A DNA stretch of 64,000 nt from positions 19,246,734 to 19,310,733 of the forward strand of contig NC_089738.1 in NCBI RefSeq assembly GCF_035083965.1. Direction: 5' to 3'. A model generated the notes under the pieces. That model was not told where the DNA came from. It ran no database searches and worked only from the letters and a program-made list of their open reading frames with translations. Positions within the stretch are counted from its first letter, which is position 1. Every line of letters starts with the position of its first letter. Source of the DNA: Branchiostoma lanceolatum (taxonomy: Eukaryota > Chordata > Leptocardii > Amphioxiformes > Branchiostomatidae). Below are positions 32,401 to 44,432 of this stretch, one piece after another. A program made the position numbers and the translations under genes.

Positions 32401-35400
32401 AAAATTTTAGACAAAAGACATCGAACAAAGGGAATAATACAAGGATAGAATGAAGCATCAAATTTTGCTCACACAAAGAGAATGTCACTTACTCTATATT
32501 CTTCGTTACCGAAAACTAGGTTCCCTATCCGGCGCATTATGAGTTCGTCGTCTGGACCCTTCCAGACCTCGTGGAGAATGAAACTGTCGGGGCGGAGACT
32601 GTAGGTCCAGTTCAGCTGCGCAGCCCCGCCCGAGACAACCTCGGTCATGCCGTCGTCGAGAAGGTAAACAGCGTTCTCTATGAAAGGAATTTCGGAAAAT
32701 AAGCTAAGAAAAACGCAGATTACCTCTGTGAGTGATACAAATTCCAGTTGTAAATATAATAAGAATTTTCTAAGCAGATGTAACGATCCGGTTCAGCGTT
32801 TTACGCGTGATTGTACGACAATGCGTCTTATCTGTTTAAGGTTTTATAACCTGCACTACTAAATTTTTATTATTAATAAAAATGGTACCGATTGGAAGAG
32901 TTGTTGTCGATCCATCCCCTGTAGTGGTAGTTATGCCAGTGGAAGTTGGTGTCGGTGCAGTTGTCATTGCTTGGGTTGTTACTGTTCCATGTGTCTGAGT
33001 TGGTGTCTGTGTGGTCGTCATGGCTTGGGTTGTTATTGTACCATGTGACTGAGTTGTTGTCTGTGTAACTGTTGCTAGAGTTGTCGTTATACCTTGTAGC
33101 TGAGTTGTTGTCTGTGTAGTTGCTTGGGTTGTTATTGTACCGTGTGTCTGAGTTGTCATTGCTTGGGTTGTTACTGTCCCATGTGTCTGAGTTGTCATGG
33201 TACCGATTGGAAGTGTTGTTGTCGATTCACCCCCTGCGATCGTTGTTGTGCCGGCGGAAGCTGTGGTTGGTGCAGTTGTAGTTGCCTGGGTTGTTACTGT
33301 TCCATGTGTCTGAGTCGGTGTTTGGGTTTGTGTAGAAGCGTGCGTTGGTCGGGTTGTTTGGGTTGGTGTTGGTGTTTGTGTAGAAGCGTGCGTTGGTTGG
33401 GTTGTCAACTGTGTAGATGTTGCAGTTGTCGTTATACCCTGTGTGGTAGTCTGAACTGATGTCGCTGTAATCATTTGGGCTGTCGTTGTGCCATGTGTCG
33501 CTTGTGTAGTCTGGGTTGGTGTCATCGTAATGGCTTGGGCTGTCGTTGTGCCATATGTCGCTTGTGTAGTCTGGGTTGGTGTCACCGTAATGGCTTGGGT
33601 TGTCGTTGTGCCCTGTGTCGCTTGTGTGCCCTGTGTAGCTTGTGTTGGCCTGGTAGTCACTTGGGTGGTTGCAATTGGTTTTGTTGTACCCTGAGTTGTA
33701 GTCTGGGTTGGAGTAGGTGTAGTTATTGGAGTTTGTGTGGTGGGACGATGTGAGGGATGAGTACCATGCGTGGTAGTCTGAAGTGGTGTCGTTGTAATCA
33801 TTTGGGCTGTCGTTGTACCCTGTGTGGTGGTCTGGGTTGGCGTCATTGTAATCATTTGGGCTGTCGTTGTGCCCTGTGTAGTAGTCTGGGTTGGCGTCGT
33901 TGTAATCATTTGGGCTGTCGTTGTGCCCTGTGTGGTAGTCTGGGTTGGAGTAGGTGTAGTTATTGGAGTTTGTGTGGTAGTCTGGGTTGTAGTCGGTGTA
34001 GTTGTTGGTGTGTGTGTGGTGGGACGATGTGAGGGGTGAGTACTAGCTTGGGTTGGCCTGGTTGTGGTTTCGGGGGTAGTTGTAGTTTCAAACATGGTGG
34101 TTGTAACAGTTGTCGATGTTGCAGGTGCCAGGGTTTGAACTCCTTGTATTTGTGTTGCTGTTGTTATTGGGACCAGTATTGTTGTATTCCCTGGGAGAAG
34201 GGTTGGCAGGGTTATAGTAGACTGGCCCCCAGTTGAGTTTGTAGCTTGGGTGGATGACTGATTAGCTGCGGCGAATGTTGTTGACTCTGTTGTTGTGTCC
34301 AGCGTCGATTGTGAAGTCGTTTCCGGAACAGCTACGACTGTAACAGCGAGAATAAAGTAGTTATAGAGATTAAGAAATCGTTAATGATCAAATGTTCACT
34401 GGTTCATATATTACATGCATAGTATTCTAGCTATCTTTAAGCGATGAATGTTTCACCTCAGGCACCGCAACTGATTCGATGTAAAGGAACAAATTCTGAC
34501 ATTGATGAGAAAGATTAATGTTTTTCCCAAAAAAATGTAAAGGGAACACAGTTAAAAGCTCCCCAAATTATAATGGTAAGACATTCAAAAAATTATTGAT
34601 TGATTGGTTCATTGATGATTGCATGATTGATTGATTGATTGGTTTGTTGGTTAATTGATTGGTTGGTTGATTGGTTGATTGATTGATTGATTGACATCTA
34701 ACCTTGCAGAGTCAGCTCCAGAGTCTGTGACGTCCCATCAGACGACACCATGTAGAGTTGGTAGGTTCCGGAGTCGGAGGTTGTGACGTTTTTCAACCGC
34801 AAGCCAGCGTCTCCAAACAGCTCTACCCGTCCCTGTAAAATAACATTATCAATTAACCGATTAAGGTTAGATATCCACACTATACGCAAGGTAGCAGTTA
34901 CTAAAGTAACTGGATAGAATTGGAAAACGGTCATCGTTTCAGACAGCATCCGCTGTCTTTCATCAGTGACCGAACGAGAATCTGGACTTATCGTGTTTTT
35001 AGCCAGAACTCTGAACCAAACATCCCCCTTTTAGTTGCCTGTGTATTTTTATTTCTCCGACAAACGTATGAAATAAATTTGTGTGAATTCTCCATCTCAA
35101 TATTAAACATATCAAGATAAAAACACCAATAGCACGGCAAGCTATCCCTGCAGACTGGAAACTTGTCGCCTTCCACCAAGTGGCACGGTTACTCTTTTAT
35201 TGGACTGGAAATGAATTATCATCGTGATTTTTACCTGATAAGCTTGGGAAATGTAAACATTGCCCGTCTTGCTGGCGATCCCAGTGTCCGGAAGTTTCTT
35301 CCATGTTTGGAACAGCGGTGTGATACCCGGTGGCAGTGTGTAGGTCCACTGCAGGTCGGCGTCAGAACCCGCTGTGACGTTCACTGTGCCGCCATTTTGG

Positions 35401-37240
35401 ATGTCTAAAGGTCAATTGAAATTAGGAATAACTGAAATAGTCCATTGCTACTACGTGTGTAGAGCGAAAACAAAAGAAAAGACAGGAACATAGTATCAGA
35501 AAAAGGACATGAAAAAATTCAAGGCTTCGCTCCTGAGGCGTTGCTAAAAAACAAGCAGCACTTATTTATGATTTACTTACATATGCCTTGTCTGTTTGGC
35601 TGATTTGCACTCGAGTTAACCGTCAGCTGTTTAAGGTAGCCGTTTGGCACTTATTTGGAATGGGTTAAGGGATTCCACAGTAGGGAGAATTCGAAGGTTG
35701 ATATTAATTATAACACGAGAATTACTTTTATTGACACCATTTGACACTCTCAGTCTGGAACATGTATGCAAATATCGGAACCCCTCTCCTGAAATCCACT
35801 ACACATTATCAAACATTTACCTCGCCCTACAAACGCGTGATAAGAACAAATAAAACATTTTGCACTGATATATGGCACAATGATGATGGTATCCAAGCGG
35901 ACATATACATTGCACACAACCCACTAAAGTCAATTTTGCAAATTTTTGTGCCAAGTTCATATTACAACATTCCCTTTTATAAAAGAAATTCCTTCTAAAG
36001 CTCCTCGCTTTTATTTAGCGATAAACTCTCGTCTTGAACCTACTCCATGCCACTGTTTGGCCGGTTGTATATAGTTAACAGACCGGGCATTTTTCTGTTA
36101 CTTTGCATGGCCCGGTGTTAAATTACCAAGTTGGAGTGCTGCACACACACGTACATTGCAGGGATCTAATGTATTGTATACTTATACATATCAAAGATAA
36201 ACAATGTTTTATTAGTTCGTAGCATAGTCCGTGCGTTGTAGAGTACTTTGTTTGAGATTCTTTGATTGCCGTGCTTTTCGTAATTACGGAGTTCTGTTGA
36301 AGCTGGTGGATATGTTCAATAGAGTCGTGAGAATAATCTCGCCTGTTAACATTACCTGCCTGATAATAGACCTGCTCTCGGCTTAAGCCTCTTTTGTAAC
36401 AGTGAATGGAATGGTAGCAATTTTCATGTAAACGCTTTTACGCCAAATGATCACTAACTCTCCGAGTCTTCTGGTAGCAGGTGACATTGTCAAAGGTTTA
36501 AACCAGATTTCTCGTTTGAGTGTTTGAGATGTTTCGCTCGTTAAAAGCACAGTCGCGTTCATTCGTTGCACATTTCTTTTGTACAAGGGATTTCAGACAG
36601 GTTTTGTCAGAGTCAGCGGTCAAAAAGGACCTACTACAAATTTTACCCCAAAAGACATCTGAAATTTGTAAAATATATGCTAGACGTTGTGTGTTGAACA
36701 AAATTCACCTTTTTTTGGGACAAAACAGGTTACAAACAAAAGGCTACCATAGATGCATGTTAGTAACAGCTAACATTGTAAGGCGAAGTATTATAGTTAC
36801 CTAGAAACCTGGCAGGCTTATTAGCTAACTTAATAAACGCAACAGGAAGGAGCGCTTGTGACCTGTCCTAGCAGACGCTCGACTCCGACTGGGTTCTGAC
36901 GTCTTCTTTTATGCCTTTTTATCGACTTTTTATTTTGTGAGGGTTCCATTTAAAGGAAAGATATACGACAAAAACAGTCTGATCTTAATCTCTGCCTAGA
37001 GAGTATGCGTGAGAAGATTCAGTACTGTGACACTCAGTCAAGAAAACCTAGATGCGCTTTAAAGGAATGGATAGAGAAGATAGAAAATACAATGAAAGAT
37101 CAAATTAACAAGTTTTACAACTTCTATCGTAGTTTTGTTGTGTTTATCTCACCTGTTTGTCCGTGCCCTTTCTTCACCAGGGTAGGAGACAGAAACATGG
37201 CGATCAGAGCCGTCTGGAGCAGCCGACAGGACGCTGGCAT
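26468..37240 (-). CDS. Receptor tyrosine kinase B, tandem paralogue of A (~1385 aa)
   Basis: Exon-for-exon match to RTK A: 37153-37240, 35235-35404, 34703-34832, 32889-34337, 32493-32677, 31709-31844, 31025-31297, 30734-30793, 30279-30473, 29490-29690, 29094-29275, 28629-28712, 28201-28418, 27662-27796, 26468-27119; phases close to 1386 codons with stop. Signal peptide MPASCRLLQTALIAMFL. The stalk is longer than in A (~483 versus ~309 residues). The kinase is complete (GRGAFG, VVVK, HGDLAARN, DFG, MAPE). Activation-loop tyrosines DVYERGY match A. The TM exon is 9 nt longer. The tail (~217 aa) has SYLKL, YVYYKVPP and basic patches and diverges more from A than the kinase does. The extracellular ligand is unknown; the differing stalk suggests paralogues with different reach. 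Confidence 0.88.
29799..29861 (-). pseudogene. Duplicate 5' half of the RTK B juxtamembrane exon
   Basis: After a minus-strand ..ATATAG acceptor this reads DRVNPLEQPPPPVPIRPQFL, matching DRVYPLEQVPPPVPTRPQFL of the functional exon at 29490-29690. It then loses similarity (KDYTC..) and no in-phase donor is evident. It lies in the intron between the TM exon and that exon. Inclusion would add a second proline-rich SH3-ligand-like piece; probably a non-functional duplicate. RTK A has no counterpart. Confidence 0.6.
30093..30110 (+). repeat. Poly-C run (18 nt)
   Basis: An 18-nt C homopolymer in an RTK B intron; length may be affected by sequencing or assembly. Confidence 0.9.
31485..31605 (+). 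mobile_element. SINE 3' tail fragment
   Basis: CTTTAGTAATATCCTTCGGC followed by TAGTTGGGTAGCCCTGG and an AAATAAG-rich tail matches the tail at about 60960-61027 (CCTCCGGCTAGTTGGGCAAC.. AATAAATAAA). The tRNA-like head is missing. Intronic in RTK B. Confidence 0.5.
32195..32400 (+). repeat. Short tandem repeat with inverted pieces in RTK B intron
   Basis: Two copies of CTTTGACCCACTCTTG plus TGTAAGAAGCGAGTGGGC, joined by CACCGTACG(A/T)GAAAAT. The RTK A intron holds one related foldback copy at about 19430-19495 (CTTCCGGGGACC ... GGTCCCCGGAAG). Function unknown. Confidence 0.6.
32889..34337 (-). repeat. Mucin-like exon of RTK B with 54-bp repeat blocks
   Basis: A 1449-bp exon encoding ~483 residues of Thr/Pro/Gln-rich sequence. 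The block PTQTTTQGTTTAQMITTT repeats with a 54-bp period (GTAATCATTTGGGC at 33794, 33848, 33902), alongside variants such as THGTVTTQAMTT. The unit differs from the 153-bp repeat of RTK A, so the two stalks expanded independently after duplication. Confidence 0.85.
34596..34694 (+). repeat. (TTGA)n microsatellite
   Basis: TTGATTGA/TTGGTTGA units directly after the donor of the RTK B Ig1 second exon (read on the minus strand). No function inferred. Confidence 0.9.
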
Positions 37241-39547
37241 GGTCACCCAGGCTGTGTCCTGGTCGAACGGTTCGAGATCCCTGTTTAAGATCAAAAGCTG
37301 GGTGGTTCGAATCCGAGCTACATGTACAGTCTGCTTGTCTGAATGCCGAGCGCGAAATTTGCACTCCTGCTTTTGCAATCCGTCGTTTCCTTGTTTGAAG
37401 AGCCGCACCCCTAGCTCGTTGAAAGAGTCCAACGCACTTCCTCTGATAAAGTAGCGTGTACAAATTGTACGCACGACTGCTCAACATCTATATCAAAGCT
37501 TGTCCTACTCAACTCCCAGTACAAGACTCGTCACGTTTTGCCATGTCGCTATTCTGTGCTTTAGCAGTGCCACTGAGTGGAGTGATTGAATTTGTTTCCT
37601 TATCCACCATGTGACGCCACATCAGGAACTTTTCTAGAACCAACGATGACGTCACCATTCCAAGTCAGTGCACGTGAGGTCATCGATCTTTGCCTGGGGA
37701 AAATTTGTAATAAAAGAACGGGCGTGCTGAAAGCACCCTGTTACCATGTTGTATAGGTGTGGCACTTATACTACTCGAAGAGCTGACTTCTAATTACTTA
37801 ATCCTTTATGGGTTGATAGAAGTACGAGTTGATTATGTCCCTTCCTTGTTCTTTCCTGAGATAGTATAAGGTAGCAATATGATCCATCGCACGACAGTTG
37901 TACGACAGTCGAACTATCTTGCGACAGTCGTGGATGTGTCGAACAAAATTCAGCTGTCTTGCGACGGGAAACGGTTGTCGTAGATACTTGTCGACCGTGG
38001 GTTCTGTACTAGCCTACCCACAAAAAAACAATCGCACTACTAATGTGGACACCCCTTACTGGGTTAGGTTCACTTGAAGGTATATCGATTTTCACGGCTA
38101 GTTTGTCTAACTGAACTGAGGCCACGTTTCTCCGTATCTGAGCAGGTATAGTGATGAATGTACGGACAACCTGTACAAGTTTACATCCTAGTTGTTCAGT
38201 GTTTATCAAACTCAAGTCAAGAACGTGGTGCAAAGTTTGGTCGCAAATTTGTGGTTACGGAAATATCTGTTTTGCTCGGGGGCTGGGAGTGGCCATTTAG
38301 CCGGTGTAGTTTGCGTGCTACTTCACCGTTGAAACTGCGTTGAAATCACTAACCTTTTTCCGACAATCATTTTTCACTTACTCGCTCACTCCCCCCTCTC
38401 TCTCTCACTCACTCACTCACTCAATCACTCACTCACTCACTCACTCACTCACTCACTCACTCAATTATGCATCCATTTCTGCCGAATGCTACTACCCATA
38501 TCCCACCGGGCATGGTGGAGACTAGCCTGGTAACCTCACCATCGAGAGCTCCTCGCTATCTCTACGGTGCTGGGAGTGCTGCCCGCCCGGCCAGACCCAT
38601 TGGCGCACGCCGGGGAATTTTCACGGTAAAACAAACCATTGATTGTTACCAGCCTAAAGGTTGATCAATACCGTGTACGTGACAACATTGTCGTAAGCAC
38701 CAAAGTCTCAAAGTCTAAGGTCTTAATGTTGATACTATTGTTGGTGAGGTGAAAAGCAGCGTCTATCAACAAAACAACTCGTACTCGACTTGACGTTCAA
38801 AGTCAATGATAGAAGCTTTATTGAGGCTTTATTGGAGAATATCCATCAGTAGTGTGCCCGAGGGCACATCTGTAATCTTCATGGACTTCTTAACATTAAA
38901 GACAATTACAATTACTACATTTCCCAATGCTTACCACGCACAAGTACATACAAAACTATTACATCATTGATAGTTAATTGTTAGAATATTGTCGATGAAA
39001 TCGTGAAATGATGGTGACAGTCAAGGTCTTGCTCTTAATTTGTCTAACCTGAAGGTTACCTTTATAGCTTTCACGGGTTTCCACATTAATATTGGTTTTA
39101 ACTGAAGTAAACGTGTAGCCTTATTCTGTATACAGGGAGTTTATATTCTCTATTTGTAGTGTTTGACCAAACTTGGTCGCGATAGTCAACATCTGATAAT
39201 GTAAGGTACTCGATTTCCATTTCTAACAGTCCATAAATCTAACACCTTTTAACAAAATTGCACATAGTATATTTCCTTTGGAAATCTTTGTTTTAATTCA
39301 TATATATCCCAAACATTTCATGTTAATCACATGGTGCCTTACGATATGATATCTGAATATCAAATACTATAAATGGGTGAAATATTTTCTGACAAAATTA
39401 CAAACGTTCATCCTGACATCTGCTTGGATATAATGAAGCACAATTACGTGACCAAGTATGAATACGGAGCGGACTATTCCTCTGCCTGAGGCAGCAAAGC
39501 ATTCATGCGACTTGTATGAAATCCATACATCCATTGCCAGATATTGC
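37241..39547. other. RTK B 5' flank and 3' flank of the secreted Cys-rich gene
   Basis: No supported exon. About 38100-38463 is paralogous to the RTK A flank and to 49597-49870, ending in a (CTCA)n run at 38404-38463. At 38650-38740, GGTTGATCAATACCGTGTAC is a shared repeat with about 49507 and 42440. TTTATT (AATAAA on the minus strand) at 38818 and 38829 could end the gene at 39548. Confidence 0.5.
38404..38463 (+). repeat. (CTCA)n microsatellite
   Basis: About 15 CTCA units; positional equivalent of 25564-25640 upstream of RTK A. Confidence 0.95.
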
Positions 39548-42500
39548 TTAAAACATACGAATCTGTATCCATGCATAGATGCTGAACAACATGATGTAAG
39601 GAAACATGCTGTGCTGCGGGGTGTAGTACATGCCAGTTGCACAGGAGGCGCTGCTGTATCCCCGGCCGTTGTTGTTGGTATCCCGGGCTGGAGTAACACA
39701 GGATATGTTTTGAAAAAGTTTTTCATGCAAAAATGATACAGTAGACGTATATGGATACTGCCCCCTCCCAATAGCACAATTCAACTGCTCTTTTAATCAA
39801 GATCAAACAATTCGTTCATTACCTCTTAAAAATAAATAAAAAACTATATATTGACTTTATTCTTGCGTTTGAAAACATATATAGATGATCACCCCCCCCC
39901 CCCCCCCCCCCCACGAGGTAAAAGCAAAAAGCTGCATTGACTCCCCTGTTTTGTGTAACGACACCAAGGCTACTCACTTGCACACAGGGCGTACTTGTTG
40001 TAGTAGTCGTCTCCATGCAGCATGTTGTCAGACCCGAATTCCACTCCTCTGGCACCGGTTTCTCTAGTATAGATCGAGCCAGTGTAGAAGTACACAAAGG
40101 TGCCGAAGAGGGGCGGACACTGCCAATATCTATCATTACCACACAGCTTAATCGAAAGTGCGCCGAGGGTAGGCGTACGACAGTCAGAGCCATCGGGAAG
40201 GTCAAACGCGATGCAGTCATCGGACCAGGTGGGTAAGGCATGGAGACACTTTGTGCCTGACCTCCAGCACGGATACCCCATCCCCGTCGCCTCGCAAGTG
40301 TCCTTTACGTTGCCCTGGGTCATCGGTCCGGTCGCAAGGACCTTAAAAAAGGCCCAGTTGTCATGCGTGGTCAGGTACACCTGTTTATCTAAAATGATTG
40401 ATAAATTCTGTTATAAATCACAAGTTCATGTTTCTAACGGGTGGGTTACAAGAACATAAAACTTAGATATCGGAATCGATATCGGCCAGTAAAATTGTAA
40501 GCTCCTGGCTGGCTGTTGAACGTGCGCCAAGTAATAAGAGTGCATCGTAGGATATTGGAGTTTTATTTGTTAAACAAGCAGTAAATCTCACATGCTGACG
40601 TTTCGGTGTTGTGTAACAAAGAAAACTACCTTATCCTATGTTCTTCTATAAACCCGATGAAGTTATTTTCGGAATAGTGCATCGTATATGTTATCGTATA
40701 TACACCGCGTGCACAATGAAAAATATGGTAGGTTCCTGTGTCATTATTATTTGAAAGCCAAAGGATTTTGGTATGGGGGTAGCTTTCGCTTTTGAGATGA
40801 GGAAGGGGTAACTTTGACCTGAGAGCCTATTTTGCATAGGAATGTACATGAAGAGTCGGTTACATGTATTGCATGGGGAGGGGGGGGGGTGAAGTTAAAC
40901 AATCCATTTCGGAGTGTGGTGGTGTTAGGGCGATTCACCTCTGCATAAGGTTGATATGGAACAGTAACTTTACTTTTTTGCATACCGACCTTGATCACAG
41001 CTGGTTCCTTCTTCGCAAGGTGTACAGGTGTAGCTCCCCAGACCGTCATCAGTACAGGTTCCGGTTGCACACGGGGAGGACGCACAGTTACTGACCTCTG
41101 GAATACGTAAAGGAATTATACAGTGTTATAAGTCATTGTTGCCTTAGTATTGTACATCTTTATAATGACATTGTAGGTACCATTATTGTGGTATATCAGC
41201 AAGTGCCGAAGTTATACCACTGTCTTTTGTTTCTTGATAGAGAAGGGAGCTCTGGTCCCACTGAACCGTTTTGTTAAAGGCAATTGCTTCGTTAGAATCT
41301 GCTATCATGTGTATTCTGACCATGAAAAACATGATAATTTTGTGAATTGAAGATAACCCGGCCTATCAATCCCCTCGAGATAAAATGCAAAGTTTTTTCA
41401 ATGACCTCGTCTGGTGTAACAAGATCGAGGTTACAGCCTCACCTGCACACACGGCGTATTTGTCGTTGTAGTCCTCTCCAGGCAACTTTTCCACGTGTGT
41501 GTCGTAGTCCATTCCCCAGCTGCCACCTTCAAACATACGCCTGTAGAGAAAGATGTCATCAAGGGGCTGGCAGTTCAGGTAGTCAGTGTTTCCGCACAGC
41601 TTACTCGAGAGGACGGCGAGAGTTGTACAGCTGATATCGACCTTGTTAAACGAGATGCATGCTAGCTCCCAGTTCGACTTACACCTACCCCCACCTGTGC
41701 CGTAGCACACATTCTCCATCTTCGCGTTTTCACACGTTTCCAGCAGATTGTTACCGATCATCTGTCCCTCCACGCGAACCTTATAAAAGGCCCAGTTTTC
41801 ATGTGTGGCCAGGAACACTCGTTCACCTGAAAAGATAAGAAAGTATTTTATCGCCAATGAATATCTAAAGGGAAAGGGTTCGTTTCAAAACCAGTATTAA
41901 ACAGGTGGAGCGGATTCACTCCGGGTAAAATGACGTGATGATGATGTTGCCAAGTACCAGAACACCTTACCAATTAATCTACATATAATTATTTGGAATC
42001 TGAACTAGAGAACATGTAAATGATGCGAATTCAGAAATCATAATTCACAATGTCCGGATGAAATTATTTTTTTTTTTCAAAATCCTTTATCTTATATCTA
42101 AACTGCACATACCTACATGTATATGGCTACCGCACCAGGCCCTTAAATATGCCCCAATTGACCTGGAAGATGTCCTGTTATCTATTACTCATATTGTGCT
42201 GTATTTCTACATGTGTGTGCATGGAAACTTGCAAACAAGATACGTATAGTGAGTACGCCTTTGTACTTCAAGCCGTAACCACATACTATACTGCACAATT
42301 AACAACAGTGATCGTTGTTTAAAACTCCTTCATATGTCGACATTTGCACAACCCGACCTAATAACTTGTTTAAAGCGACGGATGTGTTACTTGGGGTGAA
42401 CGTCCGGACGGCCTATGGACGTCACGTACAAAGTGCAGAGGTTTGGTCAATAACGTGTGCGTGGCAACGTTGTCGTGCGCAACAAACTTTCTCAAAAAAC

Positions 42501-43704
42501 AGGTATTCATTTGAATTAACATTTGAATGTCATCGTGGTAGCAGTGAATTGTAAGACACAAAAGGAAACCCTGCTCGACTTCGTCCAATGCCAAAGATAG
42601 ATTTCACACCGAACATTTTCTTTCATATAATGTTATACTGTCCAAAAATTTTCATCTTGATCAACGTGTGACAAAGGATTTGGAATCTAATAGCCATCTA
42701 TTCTTACTAGTATTAGTGGAACGTTTTCTGACAAAACACGTAACAAACGTCCACCCAACATCTACTTGAAGAATATAGACTACACCCGAGCACGTACATA
42801 TTGACGTCACACAGTTTGTAAATGTGTAAACTATTCCTCCAACCTGAGTGGGAGCATAAGCATTCCTGCCAACTGTATGAAAGCCATACTACTTAAAATG
42901 TACGAATCCGTATCCAGACCGTGTACTCATTGCGCACTCGACAATTTTGTAATTCATCGAAAAAATGATTAGCGTTCCAGATTATGTATTTGCCTTTTGG
43001 ACGCTATCGACACACACACAAAAGTGTACTTTGCATTTTGTCCTGCTGGCAAATAATTGAAATGGATTTTTTTGTCGAATCGACAGAAAAAGGGGCGTTA
43101 GTTTTATACGAAGGTAAAAGGGACGGTCAAAAAGTACTACGACATTACGACATCGTCACGTAAAGACGTTCAAATTGCGCCATTGGTGTGCCCCTGACTC
43201 TGAGACTAGAGTTTGTGAGTTCGATCCCGGCTGTGTCGCTCACCCGACATGCGCGCTATTCGAAAGGAGGACGGGACTGTTCATTGTGGCTGTTATAAGG
43301 ACTAGGGGAATTTTAAAGGTACAATGAACCTGTAAATGCGGTACATAGTATCTGTCTTCTCTGTCACGACCAGTGGAAGATAAGTGCGTTAAACCTAACT
43401 GTATAACTTTAACTTTCATTTTCAGTGTAGATAAGATGAGGACAGTTTTATGAGTCAAAATCTGATCATTCGTTTACACTGCCAGTTGAGTCAATGACAG
43501 GTTGCACAACAGTATTCGGAGGGTGAAAGTGCGACATATTTGCATCATAAAAGTAAGTAAAAGCGCTGAAGTAATGTGGGCTAATCCAAACAAGACTGAG
43601 ACTAGCGAGGGCCTTGCTCCTGATTAAGAACTGATTTCATGTCTACCTTGTGCCGATCCCGGCCAGACGATCACGGCTGAGATGAAGAGCAGAAACTTCC
43701 ACAT
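39548..43704 (-). CDS. Secreted protein: two copies of an unnamed Cys-rich domain flanking an EGF (~366 aa)
   Basis: Exons 43647-43704, 41443-41826, 40990-41097, 39978-40388, 39548-39687, every boundary phase 1, totalling 367 codons with stop. Signal peptide MWKFLLFISAVIVWPGSAQ; domain copy 1 (~20-147); EGF-like CASSPCATGTC (~148-183); domain copy 2 (~184-320); short tail. Both copies share V(F/Y)LxTH(E/D)NWAF(Y/F)KV, TCE, C(I)xF, LSxKLCGN, CxPL, DYxxKYAxCA and conserved Cys. I do not recognise this domain by a family name. The tail exon is homologous to the Cys-rich last exons of the F-lectin genes but has lost most Cys (SSASCATGMYYTP) and ends in a hydrophobic stretch (IMLFSIYAWIQI). Probably secreted or surface-held; function unknown. 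Confidence 0.8.
39892..39912 (+). repeat. Poly-C run (21 nt)
   Basis: A 21-nt C homopolymer between the last two exons of the secreted Cys-rich gene. Confidence 0.9.
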
Positions 43705-44195
43705 CTTTGCCGTCTGTTGAGCTGAGTTAGACCGTGGTGCGTCGTGAAGAGACTGTTTTACGAGTTGGGTTGTGCGCTACTTCTGTATGAGAATGGTCTT
43801 ATATGCGATTAAATAGACTGCTGATTGGTGTGGGCCACCGTAAGACGTCACAAGGTCAACATCACATCCATGACAACAAGGGCGAGTTGCGCAAACTCTC
43901 TAAACTGGCACGAGGCAGAACATGTGAGGGGGGTATTGAGGTGACGTCATAGTATCAACGGCCGGTTGATGCAAACAATGCTTAGATAAAAAAAGATTCA
44001 CAGGTAGGTGTTACTGGAACTGGGAGCCAGCATGCATCTCGTTTTACAGGGTCGATATCAGCTGTACAAAACAGATTCACGTTCTCTTCAATGTGGGCTA
44101 GGGCATTTTAGAATGTTCTAGTACCTCAGTTGGCACGAAGTAAGCCAAAACGTATCTCCTTTTGGCTGACCAAGAAAGCTCCTTCAAAAGAGATA
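42438..44195 (-). repeat. Segmental duplication copy 1 (1.76 kb: intron 1, first exon, promoter)
   Basis: Runs from within intron 1 through the signal-peptide exon and promoter. Near-identical to 44359-44432 plus 47495-49180 (1758 versus 1760 bp after removing an insertion). Copy 1 is at the working 5' end of the secreted gene. It includes a tRNA-like SINE piece at about 43180-43255 (GAGTTCGATCCCGGC). Confidence 0.9.
43797..43949 (-). promoter_or_regulatory. Promoter of the secreted Cys-rich gene: TATA-like box and CRE
   Basis: On the minus strand a TATA-like CATATAAG lies ~95 bp before the ATG (43797-43805), and a perfect palindromic cAMP-response element TGACGTCA lies at 43942-43949, 238 bp before the ATG. 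The same arrangement occurs in the duplicate at 48.7-48.9 kb and before the F-lectin gene at 55.9-56.1 kb, which supports function. Assignment is by sequence pattern only. Confidence 0.6.
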
Positions 44196-44432
44196 CAGGG
44201 CTCGAAATACTGGGTGCATGTGCACCCAGTGCACCAAATTTTGGAGCTGTGCACCTAATCTTTTACTGTGGGTGCACTGGTGCACCCAGATATTTTCGTA
44301 CGGTTTAATGTGTAAAGGTATCACTGCACACTATATAGACAGCATATTCTTGACATCTGAGGTTTGGTCAATAACGTGTGCGTGGCAACGTTGTCGTGCG
44401 CAACAAACTTTCTCAAAAAACAGGTATTCATT

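Noticed and set aside
36498-36804. Overlapping plus and minus frames of 67-94 aa
   Set aside because: No splice sites in phase, no recognisable motif; lies in the long first intron of RTK B.
39819-40241. Minus-strand 140-aa frame
   Set aside because: Shadow frame of the exon 39978-40388, which has a phased domain match and splice sites.
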